Positions 1 through 10,745 of a stretch of 64,000 bases of DNA are shown piece after piece. Each line of letters begins with the position of its first letter. Positions within the stretch are counted from its first letter, which is position 1. The position numbers and the translations under genes were made by a program. The DNA is from Dorea longicatena (GTDB lineage Bacteria > Bacillota > Clostridia > Lachnospirales > Lachnospiraceae): assembly GCF_024168045.1 (NCBI RefSeq), contig NZ_CP100126.1, forward strand, positions 2,761,001-2,825,000. The letters are read 5' to 3'. The notes beneath the pieces are model-generated. The model saw only the letters and a program-made list of their open reading frames with translations. It did no database searches and had not been told where the DNA came from.

Positions 1-1088
<1,088 letters not shown>

Positions 1089-1991
1089 TTACTTCCGTTT
1101 CTGCGCATTGGCTCCGCCGATGATCTCTGTCAATTCCTGTGTGATGTCTGCCTGACGGACACGGTTATAAGTAATATTTAATTCGTTCAGCATATCTGTT
1201 GCACTGTCTGTTGCATTCTGCATTGCCTGCATTCTGGCATTATGCTCACTGCAGTAGGCCTCTACCAGGCATCCATATACGATACCGTTGATGTAGTTCG
1301 GAACAATGTTCGCCATCACACTGTGTGTGGATGGCCAGAACACCATATCTTCCTGATACAGTCCGGTTCCGACAAGAGCCGGCATATCTTCCGGAAGGAA
1401 GGTCGTCTTCTTCATAGGAAGGAGCTTCTGTTCCTCAGTCTCCGCTGTCATAGCATTGATCATACGTGTGTATATGATGTGGATCTCGTCCAGATCTCCA
1501 TTTCTGAACTGTTCTACCATCTCCGAAGAAATGACTCTCGATCTGTGTAATGTTGGATTCTGGACGGTATAACGAAACTGAGTATCCATCTCAATTCCTT
1601 CCCTCTTGGCAAAGTACTGTCTTCCGGCTTCTCCAAGTACGAATAATTTATGCTTTCCCGGTTTCTTTAACAGTTCTTCAGTTGCCTTGATCACGTTATG
1701 ATTATATGCCCCGGCAAGTCCTTTATCAGCAGTTACAACGATATAGCCAATCTTTCTTTCCTCAGCCGGGATACTCTCACGGCCATCAAAGAACTGGCTG
1801 TGCATATCCGGCACATGCCGCAAAATTCTGGCGATCTCTGCCTGCATGGCATAGAAGAAAGGTTCTGTGTCAGCAAGCTTTTTCTTGGCCTGTTTCATCT
1901 TCGAAGAAGAGATCAGATACATGGCATTTGTTATCTTTCTCGTCTCTTCGATGCTGGCCATTCTTTCCTTAATCTCTTTTGCATTTGCCAT
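1089..1991 (-). CDS. atpG: F-type ATP synthase subunit gamma
   Basis: Central rotor shaft of F1, coupling c-ring rotation to catalysis in the alpha/beta head. At 300 residues it is slightly longer than the typical 285-290. The N-terminal helix (MANAKEIKERMASIEETRKI) and the C-terminal helix with MLNELNITYNRVRQADITQE are the family hallmarks: the two ends form the coiled-coil shaft. It lies 12 bases after atpA and before atpD, the standard order. Translation is presumably coupled to atpA. Confidence 0.97.
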   Translation of the reverse strand: MANAKEIKERMASIEETRKITNAMYLISSSKMKQAKKKLADTEPFFYAMQAEIARILRHVPDMHSQFFDGRESIPAEERKIGYIVVTADKGLAGAYNHNVIKATEELLKKPGKHKLFVLGEAGRQYFAKREGIEMDTQFRYTVQNPTLHRSRVISSEMVEQFRNGDLDEIHIIYTRMINAMTAETEEQKLLPMKKTTFLPEDMPALVGTGLYQEDMVFWPSTHSVMANIVPNYINGIVYGCLVEAYCSEHNARMQAMQNATDSATDMLNELNITYNRVRQADITQELTEIIGGANAQKRK

Positions 1992-2003
1992 AGCTACACC
2001 CGC

Positions 2004-3524
2004 TTATCTTCTTTCCTTGAATTCCTTTGCTGCTGCAAGAATCTGCTCTTTCAGTTCATCATCCAGAACTTTCTTCTCATCGATCGCTTTGCCGATTTCT
2101 TTATGTTCTCTGTCGAAGAATGCAAGCATATCCATCTGGAATTCTTTGATCTTCTTTGTGTCAATATCAAGCATCAGTTTATTCGTAGCGACACAAAGTG
2201 TGATCACCTGCTCATGAAGACTTAACGGACGTCCCAGAGGCTGTTTTAACAGTTCTGTCAGACAGCTTCCGTATTTCAGCTGATTCTTTGTTGCATCGTC
2301 AAGGTCTGAACTGAACTGGGTAAATGATTCCATCTCTCTTGCCTGTGCCAGGTCGATACGGACACTACCACTGGCTTTCTTCATTGCCTTTGTCTGTGCG
2401 GCTCCACCTACACGGGATACAGAAAGACCAACGTTAACGGCCGGACGCATACCTGCATTGAACAGGTCACTCTCTAAGAAGATCTGTCCGTCTGTGATAG
2501 AGATAACATTCGTAGGAATGTATGCAGATACATCTCCTGCCTGTGTCTCAATGATCGGAAGTGCTGTGATAGAACCTCCGCCTGCTTCCTCGCTCAAGCG
2601 GCTGCTTCGTTCAAGCAGTCTTGAATGTAAGTAGAATACATCACCAGGATAAGCTTCTCGTCCAGGCGAACGTCCAAGCAGCAGAGAAATGGCACGGTAA
2701 GCTACTGCATGTTTAGAAAGATCATCATATACGATCAATACATCTTTTCCCTGATACATGAAATACTCTGCAAGTGCTGTTGCCGAATACGGTACAATAT
2801 ACTGAAGCGGCGCACACTCACTGGCTGTTGAGCAGAATACTGTGGTGTAATCCAGTGCGTCATGTGCTTTTAAATCATTTACAAGTCTTGCTACAGTTGA
2901 TGCTTTCTGGCCGATGGCTACATAGATACAGATGACATCTTTTCCTTTCTGGTTGATGATCGTATCGGTTGCAATAGATGTCTTACCGGTCTGCCTGTCA
3001 CCGATGATCAACTCTCTCTGTCCGCGTCCGATTGGGAACATGGAATCAATAGAAAGGATACCTGTTTCAAGCGGAACGCTTACCGACTTACGTTCAACAA
3101 TTCCAGGTGCCTCATTCTCTACCGGACGGTATCCGTCTGCTTTGATCTCACCTTTTCCATCGATCGGTGCTCCAAGAGCATCTACGATCCTTCCGATATA
3201 ACCCTCTCCTACCGGAATACCTGCTTTTTTACCTGTACGGCACACTTTTGTGCCCTGTTTGATCTCTGAATCATCTCCGAACAGGATACAACTGATCTCG
3301 TTTTCCTTGATGTCCTGTACCATGCCCTTAAGACCTGTCTCCAATGTGACGATCTCGCCATACATTGCGTGGTCGATTCCGTATACGGAGGCGATTCCAT
3401 CACCAACAGAGATGACAGTACCAACTTCCTGATCTCTGCTTATTACGTCATAATTCTTTATCTCTTCTTTTAATATAGAGATAATTTCATCTGAGCTGAT
3501 TGCACTCAATTCCTTCACCTCCAT
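2004..3524 (-). CDS. atpA: F-type ATP synthase subunit alpha
   Basis: Non-catalytic nucleotide-binding subunit of F1. It is 506 residues, normal for the family. The P-loop GDRQTGKT is at residues 175-182 and the signature [17 protein letters not shown] lies in the C-terminal third. It abuts atpH (1-base gap), so the two are translationally linked. Operon order delta-alpha-gamma-beta is conserved. Nothing is unusual. Confidence 0.98.
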   Translation of the reverse strand: MEVKELSAISSDEIISILKEEIKNYDVISRDQEVGTVISVGDGIASVYGIDHAMYGEIVTLETGLKGMVQDIKENEISCILFGDDSEIKQGTKVCRTGKKAGIPVGEGYIGRIVDALGAPIDGKGEIKADGYRPVENEAPGIVERKSVSVPLETGILSIDSMFPIGRGQRELIIGDRQTGKTSIATDTIINQKGKDVICIYVAIGQKASTVARLVNDLKAHDALDYTTVFCSTASECAPLQYIVPYSATALAEYFMYQGKDVLIVYDDLSKHAVAYRAISLLLGRSPGREAYPGDVFYLHSRLLERSSRLSEEAGGGSITALPIIETQAGDVSAYIPTNVISITDGQIFLESDLFNAGMRPAVNVGLSVSRVGGAAQTKAMKKASGSVRIDLAQAREMESFTQFSSDLDDATKNQLKYGSCLTELLKQPLGRPLSLHEQVITLCVATNKLMLDIDTKKIKEFQMDMLAFFDREHKEIGKAIDEKKVLDDELKEQILAAAKEFKERR

Positions 3525-3525
3525 G

Positions 3526-4080
3526 TTAATTTGTTAATTTCCGCTGTAAACGGTTCAGACGGCCCTGCACACTGTAGTCATATTCTTTTCCGTCAACCTG
3601 CAGGATAAATCCGCCGATCAGTGCCTTGTCTTCTGCCATAACCCATTTGATGTCTCCGGCACCGTATTTCTTCTTGATAAAGTCACCCATCTGCTTCTTT
3701 TGTTCTTCACTTGGAAGCGCTGTATAACGAAGATAGACTGTCTTAACTCCTGCTGCCTGATTCTGTAATTCTTCGTATGCTGCAAAGATCTGTTCTACGA
3801 TCGTCATCTTTTCATGATCGCAGACAACCTTCAGAAATGTTCTCATTTCTTCTGAAAATACTTTATCAATGATATTGTGTTTTGTCTCTTTTGTGATCAC
3901 TGGATTAACCAGTGCTGCTTTCAATTCCTGTGATTTTTCGAAAATATTCCCTGCCTCCAGGACAGCTTCTTTCGAAATACCAAGTTCATTCAGAACTTTC
4001 GCATACCGGAGGGCTGCCACCTGGCAGAATACCGGCTCTGCTTCTTTTCTATTCTTCGCTGTCATGGGAATCACCTGCAT
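3526..4080 (-). CDS. atpH: F-type ATP synthase subunit delta
   Basis: Peripheral-stalk subunit that joins the top of F1 to the b subunit (OSCP homologue). The ORF is 184 residues from the first ATG. A second in-frame ATG five codons on (4065, [10 protein letters not shown]) is also possible. Either way the start lies inside the 3' end of atpF (32- or 17-base overlap), implying coupled translation. The helical N-terminus with [10 protein letters not shown] and the C-terminal [20 protein letters not shown] match the family. The function is certain from sequence and position. Confidence 0.95.
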   Translation of the reverse strand: MQVIPMTAKNRKEAEPVFCQVAALRYAKVLNELGISKEAVLEAGNIFEKSQELKAALVNPVITKETKHNIIDKVFSEEMRTFLKVVCDHEKMTIVEQIFAAYEELQNQAAGVKTVYLRYTALPSEEQKKQMGDFIKKKYGAGDIKWVMAEDKALIGGFILQVDGKEYDYSVQGRLNRLQRKLTN

Positions 4081-4546
4081 CTTTCAAAAACTGGTCATAT
4101 GCATTCACGCCGCTTATGTTGTCAGCATTCTCAAGTAATATCTTCTTCGCAGCATCCATTGCCAGCCCTGCAACCTGTGCCTTCATATCATCAAAGGCCT
4201 GTTCTCTTTCCTGATTCAGGCTTTCTCTTGCTGTCTTCATAACCTTGTCTGCTTTCTCGTTAGCCTCGTTCAGGATCTGGTTGTATTCCTGTTTTGCATC
4301 CAGTTTCGCCTGTTCGATCATCTTTGTGGATTCTTCTTTTGCTCCATTCAATGCATCTTCATACTGTTTCTTCAGAGCATGCGCTTTGTCCTGCTCCTCA
4401 TTCGCGTGGCCGATTCCGTCTGCAATCATCTTTTCCCGCTTTTCCATAATGTCCATGACCGGGCGAAACAGGAACTTTCTGAGAATCAGATACAGAACGA
4501 TCAGGTTGATGATCGTCAGCACTAGATTAAAATCTATTCTCAGCAT
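4049..4546 (-). CDS. atpF: F-type ATP synthase subunit b
   Basis: Membrane-anchored stator stalk. It is 165 residues with one N-terminal membrane helix (about residues 5-25) followed by a long charged, Glu/Lys/Ala-rich helix (residues 35-140) that forms the dimeric coiled coil. FRPVMDIMEKREKMI is the typical junction. It lies between atpE and atpH and overlaps atpH at its 3' end. Confidence 0.96.
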   Translation of the reverse strand: MLRIDFNLVLTIINLIVLYLILRKFLFRPVMDIMEKREKMIADGIGHANEEQDKAHALKKQYEDALNGAKEESTKMIEQAKLDAKQEYNQILNEANEKADKVMKTARESLNQEREQAFDDMKAQVAGLAMDAAKKILLENADNISGVNAYDQFLKDAGDSHDSEE

Positions 4547-4596
4547 ATATCTCTACCTGCCTTTCCCTTCTTTTAATCTGTTATCGTCAGCAAACA

Positions 4597-4824
4597 TTAT
4601 TTCAAAAGAAGGACGATCAGAAGTGCGATAATGAAACCGTAGATAGCGGTTGCCTCTGCAAGTGCACAACCAAGGATCAGGGATGTTCTGATCTTTCCGT
4701 CTGCTTCCGGCTGTCTTGCGATAGCATCTACTGCTTTGCTTGTTGCGATTCCGATACCAACACCGGCTCCGATACCTGTAAGTACTGCGATACCTGCTCC
4801 AATTGCGATAATTGTTCCACTCAT
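4597..4824 (-). CDS. atpE: F-type ATP synthase subunit c
   Basis: Proteolipid of the membrane rotor ring: 75 residues, two membrane helices joined by the polar loop [10 protein letters not shown]. The ion-binding carboxylate is Glu57 in helix 2 (AEATAIYGF). Of the Na+-ligand set known from Ilyobacter tartaricus (Gln32, Glu65, Ser66, Thr67, Tyr70), the aligned residues here are Ile24, Glu57, Ala58, Thr59 and Tyr62. The Gln and Ser ligands are missing, which argues for proton rather than sodium coupling (inference). It stands between atpB and atpF. Confidence 0.97.
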   Translation of the reverse strand: MSGTIIAIGAGIAVLTGIGAGVGIGIATSKAVDAIARQPEADGKIRTSLILGCALAEATAIYGFIIALLIVLLLK

Positions 4825-4888
4825 AATTTGTTCTCCTTTTCTTGTCTTATGTTTTCTTATACTAAATGTTGTAAATGTCTGATTCGCC

Positions 4889-5593
4889 TTATTCCATCTC
4901 TTCTGTCATAAATAATGCAGTTAAGAATACGAATACATATGCCTGTAATAATCCGTCAAATATATCAAAATAAAAACTAAACGGTATCGGCACAATTAAA
5001 GGAACGACCTGTTTGATCAGTTCCATGACTACAAACCCGCCTAACATATTACCAAACAGTCGCATACAAAGCGACAGTGGGCGGATTACGATCTCCAGTA
5101 TCATGATTGGTGCTACGATCGGCACTGGCTTTGCAAAATGTTTACACCAGTGAACCAGACCATTTCTATGGATACCGGACCACTCGATCACGAACATACT
5201 CATAACGGCAAGTGCGATTGTTACGTTCATGTCCTTTGTCGGAGGCTTAAATCCTAACAGCCCGATGACATTTGATATTGCAAGATAAAGCGCTACCGTC
5301 ATCAGATATGGAATATATCCCCTGTTTTCTTTTCCTATAATACCTTCAAAGAAATCCTGTGCCCAGCCAATTACTGATTCCAGCATAAGCTGTACCTTTC
5401 CCGGTTTCTCTACGCTTAGATTCCTTACGAATACTATACTTAGAATAGTAAGAACCGCCATAATGATCCAAGTTACAACAACACCTTCGTCAACAGCGAT
5501 TCCTCCAAATACCGGGATGGTAAATACGGTTTCACAGTTAAGTTCTTCTACAAGGCTTTCAACAAGCTTTTCCGTACTATCCCCTTCCTTCAT
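4889..5593 (-). CDS. atpB: F-type ATP synthase subunit a
   Basis: Stator membrane subunit that forms the ion half-channels against the c ring. 234 residues, multiple membrane helices. The essential arginine is in [13 protein letters not shown], as in all a subunits. It is the first gene of the operon. The annotated ATG (5593) has no Shine-Dalgarno upstream and lies only about 6 bases below the predicted transcription start (promoter 5606-5634). The mRNA may therefore be leaderless, or the true start may lie further in. No atpI or atpZ gene precedes it. Confidence 0.94.
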   Translation of the reverse strand: MKEGDSTEKLVESLVEELNCETVFTIPVFGGIAVDEGVVVTWIIMAVLTILSIVFVRNLSVEKPGKVQLMLESVIGWAQDFFEGIIGKENRGYIPYLMTVALYLAISNVIGLLGFKPPTKDMNVTIALAVMSMFVIEWSGIHRNGLVHWCKHFAKPVPIVAPIMILEIVIRPLSLCMRLFGNMLGGFVVMELIKQVVPLIVPIPFSFYFDIFDGLLQAYVFVFLTALFMTEEME

Positions 5594-5605
5594 AATTTTT
5601 TTGCT

Positions 5606-5634
5606 AGTTTACTGCTATTTTTTGAAAATGTCAA
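5606..5634 (-). promoter_or_regulatory. Promoter of the F-type ATP synthase operon
   Basis: On the minus strand: TTGACA (5634-5629), a 17-base spacer and TAAACT (5611-5606). The predicted transcription start, about 5599, is 6 bases before the atpB ATG. Upstream lies a strongly A-rich stretch (minus strand, 5640-5900) that could act as an UP element. Predicted from consensus only. Confidence 0.6.
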
Positions 5635-5921
5635 TCGTTTTGTCCGCTGTCTATTTTGCATAATTTTTCATTATTTTTTTGTGTATTTTTACTTTTATTT
5701 CTCTTAATTTTTTTATTTTTCTCATCAAATTTCCACGCCGAAATGGTAGTTCCAATTTCCATTTATTTTTTCACAAGGAAAATGCACAATTTTTATTTTT
5801 CAATTCCCTTCTTTTTCTACAAAACAGCGATTTCTTCGATTTTCTTCTTGAGAAAATCCTCTCGTTTTCTTTGTGAAATACGACATTTTTTCAAGATTGT
5901 CTATTGTTTTGGGCACAGAAA
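5635..5921. other. A/T-rich intergenic region upstream of the ATP synthase operon
   Basis: About 290 bases of oligo-T tracts on the plus strand (oligo-A on minus) with no ribosome binding site or credible codon usage. ORFs here on the plus strand are only Phe/Ser/Leu-rich readings of T tracts. I see nothing else in it. Confidence 0.6.
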
Positions 5922-5951
5922 AAGTGTAACCGCTTTTATACTGTTACACTT
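5919..5951 (-). terminator. Rho-independent terminator after the DUF3006-like gene
   Basis: Perfect 9-bp stem AAGTGTAAC/GTTACACTT (5922-5930 with 5943-5951). On the minus strand it is followed by TTTCTG. It lies 77 bases downstream of the stop of the 6028-6213 gene. Confidence 0.6.
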
Positions 5952-6027
5952 CTTACTTTTCATTATTTTGTTGTATATCTCAATTTTATATGTACGCTCA
6001 TTCAAAATTGATATATCCGCCCTGATC

Positions 6028-6213
6028 TTACTCTGTGATCAGACGGTACTGTAAATTCTCATATAGAATTTTGTTTCCTTCCATAATATCAGCCGGAAGT
6101 AGTGCTCTTGCCATCACCTTGTTTTCTTCCTGATCCTGTGCAAGCGCATCCACACGTCTCAGTTCCGCATAGTCACCATCAATCTTCTCAACTACATAAA
6201 TACATGTCAACAT
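6028..6213 (-). CDS. Small DUF3006-like protein
   Basis: 61 residues. The pattern VVEKIDGDYAEL near the N-terminus and ARALLPADIMEGNKI in the second half resemble the DUF3006 family, whose members share an opening D-R-I-E-G-x-x-A motif and a closing LP-x-x-x-x-EG motif. DUF3006 has no assigned biochemical role. It has a strong AAAGGAGG site 8 bases before the ATG, its own promoter (6268-6296) and its own terminator, so it is probably a real monocistronic gene. It is divergent from the XRE regulator. Family assignment is from memory of the consensus. Confidence 0.7.
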   Translation of the reverse strand: MLTCIYVVEKIDGDYAELRRVDALAQDQEENKVMARALLPADIMEGNKILYENLQYRLITE

Positions 6214-6267
6214 ATTTTTTGCCTCCTTTTTAGTCTTATCATCCTGTCTTTTGTATAAGTTATTTTA

Positions 6268-6296
6268 ATTATACTATTTTTTTAAGGAAAAGTAAA
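6268..6296 (-). promoter_or_regulatory. Promoter of the DUF3006-like gene
   Basis: Minus strand: TTTACT (6296-6291), 17-base spacer, TATAAT (6273-6268). The leader is about 50 bases with AAAGGAGG before the ATG. Confidence 0.6.
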
Positions 6297-6382
6297 TTTT
6301 TCTGTATTGATTATTGGCAAGATTTATAATAATATATACTTATATAATATCGTTATACATTACAATTCAAAGGAGCCCAGCA

Positions 6383-6724
6383 ATGAACGAAGTAGATTTT
6401 TCAAAAGTCGGATTAAAAATGAAACAATTAAGAAGTGAACGCGGTATCACTCAGGAACAGGTAGCAAAAGATCTGAACTGTACTGTTCCTTTTGTCAGCA
6501 ATGTCGAGAACAATCGTGCTAAGCTTAACTTAAGAGTTCTTCTTTATTACTCAAAGCTTTGTAACGTATCCGTGGACACGATTCTGGATGCGGGAAGAGA
6601 TCTTCCTCCTCTGGATGAAAAAGAGCGCCAGTTAAATGACGAAGTGCTCAATGTATTCCGTGGTTTTTCAGTTGCGGAAAAAGAAAAGATCATCAAGATG
6701 TTACGCATCTGGCAGGAGAAATAA
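6383..6724 (+). CDS. XRE-family helix-turn-helix regulator
   Basis: 113 residues. Start is the ATG at 6383, 7 bases after AGGAG (6371-6375); a longer ORF reading from 6314 lacks a ribosome binding site. Residues about 12-68 form a Cro/CI-type domain with the recognition region ITQEQVAKDLNCTVPFVSNVENNRA. The C-terminal 45 residues are charged and end in SVAEKEKIIKMLRIWQEK, a short dimerisation-like tail common in Clostridia. It is divergent from the DUF3006-like gene; the target is unknown. Confidence 0.9.
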   Translation: MNEVDFSKVGLKMKQLRSERGITQEQVAKDLNCTVPFVSNVENNRAKLNLRVLLYYSKLCNVSVDTILDAGRDLPPLDEKERQLNDEVLNVFRGFSVAEKEKIIKMLRIWQEK

Positions 6725-6738
6725 TCTCCTGCTTTTTT
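6712..6738 (+). terminator. Terminator of the XRE gene
   Basis: Perfect 8-bp stem GCAGGAGA (6712-6719) / TCTCCTGC (6725-6732), a 5-base loop and TTTTTT. The stem includes the last codons, and the stop codon lies in the loop. Confidence 0.9.
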
Positions 6739-6829
6739 ATTTCCTGCATAGCAATAATACATCTTTATGATCTTTCTTCTATATATAATATTTTTCATTG
6801 CATGATACTTTATATTCTCATCACCAGTA

Positions 6830-7351
6830 TCAATAATCTTCTAGTACAACTTTTCCTTGTTTCTTACTTTCTTGCACATTAATAATTCTCTGATTCTGAC
6901 TTCCCCGGAACACCAGTGTCACATCCTTTAATGCTTCCTTAAACTCCCCGTCTACCAGCACATCAATATAAGACAGCATTTCGTCAGTTACATTCGTATG
7001 CACACAGCCTCCCGGGATCATATCCCGGTCAAAAAGATACCCACTGTAACACCAGATATCTTTCTTTGGATATGTTTCTCTTACTTTCTTTAAAAGCTTT
7101 ACCAGTTCCACCTGATTCTCCGGCTCGAACGGTTCCCCTCCGAGCAAAGTGAATCCTTGAATGAAGTTAGAATCCAGCGAATTCAATATTTCCGCTTCCG
7201 TCTCTTCTGTGTATGGCTGTCCATAGTTGAAATTCCAGGTCTCCTCATTAAAACATCCCTTGCAGTGATGCCTGCAGCCGGATACAAACAGGCTGACTCT
7301 GACGCCCGGTCCGTCTGCGATGTCGCATTCTTTTATATTTCCGTAATTCAT
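6830..7351 (-). CDS. nrdG: Anaerobic ribonucleotide reductase activating protein (radical SAM)
   Basis: Radical-SAM enzyme that generates the glycyl radical on NrdD. 173 residues, normal length. The [4Fe-4S] motif is in GCRHHCKGCFNEETW (C-x3-C-x2-C, about residues 26-33), followed by FTLLGGEPFEPEN, the SAM-binding GGE motif. It lies 18 bases after the hypothetical gene 7370-8329 rather than directly after nrdD, an unusual arrangement. Function in anaerobic dNTP synthesis is well supported. Confidence 0.95.
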   Translation of the reverse strand: MNYGNIKECDIADGPGVRVSLFVSGCRHHCKGCFNEETWNFNYGQPYTEETEAEILNSLDSNFIQGFTLLGGEPFEPENQVELVKLLKKVRETYPKKDIWCYSGYLFDRDMIPGGCVHTNVTDEMLSYIDVLVDGEFKEALKDVTLVFRGSQNQRIINVQESKKQGKVVLEDY

Positions 7352-7369
7352 GATTTGTAAAGTCTCCTT

Positions 7370-8329
7370 TTATTCCTCTCTGGAATGTATTACCTCAATG
7401 ATCGGATATTCTACATTCTCTTCCATTCTCACGTATTGATAATTTTCACCTATCGCCCACATGAATTCGTCATTTTCCAGTGTTTTCCATGCTTCCTGCT
7501 GCTCCGGATAATGGAAGGCAAACTCCAGTTTCAGCATTTTCAGCTCATCTCTCAGCCTGTACACATCTATGAAGCCCTCTCTTGGAGTATATGAGAAATA
7601 GGTAGTCGTGTACACGGGATTTTCTTCCCTGTCATCCCATCCTACAAGTACACTACTGACTTGATCATCTTCGTCTTCAATAACCTCCATTAGTTTATAC
7701 TTGCGGTGCCCACACTCTTTTTCCTCCATGAAATCAATCACAAATCTTATCCCATAAAAACTGGTCCGGATTCCATTCGGTGGATTTTTCGTCGTTTCAT
7801 ATATGGTTTCTGTATCTAGTTGTTTTTCCTGCTGTATTTTGCGGATTTTTTCTTCTTTTTCCCGTTCTTTTTCTCTTTTCAGTTCTTCTAAGATACGGTT
7901 CAATGCAGTAATAACAAATCCTGTATAGGTATAAACATATATTTTTTCTACTCTTCCACCTTTAAATACCAGTTCTACCTCTGATTTATCTCTCGGGCTC
8001 GGTCTGGCACTATCCAGTTCTTCATATTTTATCGGCATGGCTATCGGTCCCTGTTTCCTATTCTTGTTAAACATAGATCCATAGATTCCTTCTGTACTGA
8101 AAAGAATCCCCTTCTTACCGCTTCCAAGTATGGTATTATCACATATAGCTGCAACTTCTATCATCTTACATCCCGGTGCATAACTTGCAAATGCTGCCCA
8201 TAATGTCCCTTCTTTAGCATCCTTTCCAAGAATCACTGCAAGTGGCACCGCATTATAAAAATAGTCTTTTTTTAATTCCTTATCGGTTATGCTGGTCACG
8301 ATATCACCAATCATTTTTTTCTTATCCAT
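7370..8329 (-). CDS. Unidentified protein between nrdD and nrdG
   Basis: 319 residues, not recognised. It is soluble, with no signal peptide. Residues about 1-145 form a beta-rich module with GILFSTEGIYG, reminiscent of the strand order of PH-like or short-range sensing domains, though I cannot assign it. A charged helical linker (about residues 145-170, KREKEREKEEKIRKIQQEK) leads to a C-terminal acidic and aromatic domain. It is separated from nrdD by a terminator hairpin (8419-8444) and joined to nrdG by only 18 bases, so it is probably co-transcribed with nrdG. Its place inside the ribonucleotide reductase locus could mean an accessory role or a chance insertion. Confidence 0.75.
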   Translation of the reverse strand: MDKKKMIGDIVTSITDKELKKDYFYNAVPLAVILGKDAKEGTLWAAFASYAPGCKMIEVAAICDNTILGSGKKGILFSTEGIYGSMFNKNRKQGPIAMPIKYEELDSARPSPRDKSEVELVFKGGRVEKIYVYTYTGFVITALNRILEELKREKEREKEEKIRKIQQEKQLDTETIYETTKNPPNGIRTSFYGIRFVIDFMEEKECGHRKYKLMEVIEDEDDQVSSVLVGWDDREENPVYTTTYFSYTPREGFIDVYRLRDELKMLKLEFAFHYPEQQEAWKTLENDEFMWAIGENYQYVRMEENVEYPIIEVIHSREE

Positions 8330-8418
8330 TCTTATATTTCCCCTTGCGTCATTTGCTATTTATTAATTATATACTATTTTGATTCATGTTTAAACACGAA
8401 GAATAGACAAATTAGAAA

Positions 8419-8444
8419 AGGAGCATATCTTTCGATATACTCCT
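8419..8444 (-). terminator. Terminator or attenuator after nrdD
   Basis: 11-bp stem (8419-8429 / 8434-8444) with one G-U pair and a UUUC/GAAA-type 4-base loop, followed on the minus strand by TTTTC. It lies 58 bases after the nrdD stop and 90 bases before the next gene. Confidence 0.7.
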
Positions 8445-8501
8445 GCTATAATCTTTATCAACATCACAAGTTAATATAACCTGGACATATCTTCATTTAT
8501 G

Positions 8502-10691
8502 TTACAGATGCAATACTCTGTCCTTGATTTCCTGCGTACGTCCCTGATTCCAAAACTGTGTTCCGATATATCCACAGGTTCTTCTTGCCACGAATAACTT
8601 ATCCTGATTCTGGTTACCACAATTCGGGCATTCCCAGATCAGCTTTCCTGTTTCATCTTCCTTGATCTGGATCTCTCCGTCATAACCACAGCATTCACAG
8701 TAATCACTCTTTGTATTCAGCTCTGCATACATAATATTATTGTAAATATACTGCATAACCGAAAGTACCGCCGGAATATTATTCTGCATATTCGGTACTT
8801 CGATGTAACTGATCGCTCCTCCCGGTGAAAGCTTCTGGAAATCTGCTTCGAATTTTAGTTTCTTGAATGCATCGATCTTCTCTGATACATGTACATGATA
8901 GCTGTTCGTAATATAATTCTTATCTGTTACACCCTTGATGATTCCAAAACGCTTCTGCAGACATTTTGCAAATTTGTATGTGGTAGATTCCATCGGTGTT
9001 CCGTATACAGAATAGCTGATGTTCTCTGCTTTTTTCCACTCTTCACATTTATCATTTAACTTCTGCATTACCTGCATTGCAAATGGTCTTGCTGCGGGAT
9101 CGGTATGTGATTTGCCAAGCATACGTACACACATCTCATAAAGTCCTGCATATCCAAGCGAAATAGTGGAGTAACCATTAAATAATAATTTATCGATCGT
9201 CTCACCCTTCTTCAGTCTTGCAAGTGCACCGTTCTGCCACAGAATCGGAGCAACATCGGAAACCGTTCCCTGGAGACGTTCATGTCTGCATCTCAGTGCT
9301 CTGTGACATAATTCCAGACGCTCATCCAGGATCTTCCAGAATTTCTCCATATCTCCTTCTGATGAACATGCAACATCAACTAAGTTGATCGTTACAACTC
9401 CCTGGTTAAAACGTCCATAGAACTTATGGCTTCCGTCCGGATTTCTCTGGCTGTCTTCTACAGTAAGGAATGAACGGCAGCCCATACAAGGATATACTTC
9501 TCCATTCTTCATCTCTTTCATGATTTTGGCTGAGATGTAGTCCGGTACCATACGTTTTGCGGTACATTTTGCTGCCAGTTCTGTCAGATGCCAGTATTTG
9601 GAATCTTCTGTAATATTATCCTCATCCAGTACATAGATCAGTTTCGGGAATGCCGGTGTGATCCATACACCTTTTTCATTCTTTACTCCCTGCATTCTCT
9701 GAATCATCACTTCTTCAATGATCATAGCCAGGTCATCACGGGTTCTGCCTTCTTCTACCTCATCCAGATACATGAACATCGTCACAAATGGTGCCTGACC
9801 GTTACATGTCATTAATGTGATAAGCTGATACTGAATTGTCTGGATACCACTCTTTACTTCTTCTCTTAAACGGCGCTCTGTCACCTTATTGATAATTGTC
9901 TCATCTAAAGCTTCTCCGCATTCTTCACGCTCTGCGATTACATTTCTGCGGATCTTCTTACGGCTGATATCGACAAACGGTGCCAGATGTGCCAGTGTAA
10001 ATGACTGTCCGCCGTACTGGTTACTTGCTACCTGTGCAACGATCTGTGTCGTTACATTACATGCTGTAAAGAAGCTGTGCGGCTTCTCGATCATGGTCTC
10101 ACTAATGACAGTTCCATTCTGAAGCATATCCTGAAGATTGATCAGGTCACAGTTATGCTCTTTCTGTGCGAAATAGTCGGAATCATGGAAATGAATGATT
10201 CCCGCTTCATGCGCACGTACAACCTCTTCCGGAAGAAGGACACGTCTTGACAAGTCCTTACTTACTTCTCCGGCCATATAATCACGCTGTGTAGAGTTGA
10301 TCACAGGATTCTTGTTAGAGTTCTCCTGATTCACCTCTTCATTCATATGCTCCAGAAGTGCAAGAATTCCGTTATCTGTTGTATTCGTCTTTCTCATCAG
10401 TTCTCTTTTATAACGATAGCGCACATATTTCTGTGCGACTTCATAGCCGCGCAGTTCCATAATTCCGGTCTCTACCATATCCTGTATATCTTCTACATTG
10501 ACAGCATGAGTGGATTCCTCAATTTTCTTTGCAACGTTGTCCGCCACTGCCATAATCTGATATTCATTCATCCGATGCAGTTTATCGACGTCCTTGTTTG
10601 CACCTTTGATCGCATTAATGATCTTCTCCAGGTCGAAGGCTACCTCTTCGCCGTTTCTCTTAATTACGTTCGTCTTTATTTCTGCGTTCAT
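8502..10691 (-). CDS. nrdD: Anaerobic (class III) ribonucleoside-triphosphate reductase
   Basis: Reduces NTPs to dNTPs without oxygen. 729 residues from the ATG at 10691, chosen because AGAGGGA lies 6 bases upstream; an upstream in-frame start at 10742 has none. The N-terminal ATP-cone is recognisable (TNVIKRNGEEVAFDLEKI). Near the C-terminus are two Cys pairs (CECCG, CPNCG) of the zinc site, then the glycyl radical loop RRTCGYIG with Gly707 as the radical residue. NrdG is encoded two genes downstream. The NrdR boxes upstream indicate repression by NrdR. Confidence 0.97.
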   Translation of the reverse strand: MNAEIKTNVIKRNGEEVAFDLEKIINAIKGANKDVDKLHRMNEYQIMAVADNVAKKIEESTHAVNVEDIQDMVETGIMELRGYEVAQKYVRYRYKRELMRKTNTTDNGILALLEHMNEEVNQENSNKNPVINSTQRDYMAGEVSKDLSRRVLLPEEVVRAHEAGIIHFHDSDYFAQKEHNCDLINLQDMLQNGTVISETMIEKPHSFFTACNVTTQIVAQVASNQYGGQSFTLAHLAPFVDISRKKIRRNVIAEREECGEALDETIINKVTERRLREEVKSGIQTIQYQLITLMTCNGQAPFVTMFMYLDEVEEGRTRDDLAMIIEEVMIQRMQGVKNEKGVWITPAFPKLIYVLDEDNITEDSKYWHLTELAAKCTAKRMVPDYISAKIMKEMKNGEVYPCMGCRSFLTVEDSQRNPDGSHKFYGRFNQGVVTINLVDVACSSEGDMEKFWKILDERLELCHRALRCRHERLQGTVSDVAPILWQNGALARLKKGETIDKLLFNGYSTISLGYAGLYEMCVRMLGKSHTDPAARPFAMQVMQKLNDKCEEWKKAENISYSVYGTPMESTTYKFAKCLQKRFGIIKGVTDKNYITNSYHVHVSEKIDAFKKLKFEADFQKLSPGGAISYIEVPNMQNNIPAVLSVMQYIYNNIMYAELNTKSDYCECCGYDGEIQIKEDETGKLIWECPNCGNQNQDKLFVARRTCGYIGTQFWNQGRTQEIKDRVLHL

Positions 10692-10745
10692 GTTTATCCC
10701 TCTCTTGTTTTTATTGCCGATGTAGTATGTGCTCACCCTCAAATA

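Noticed and set aside
5656..6054. 132-codon plus-strand ORF upstream of the ATP synthase operon
   Set aside because: Phe/Leu/Ser reading of oligo-T tracts, no ribosome binding site, and it overlaps the DUF3006-like gene's terminator.
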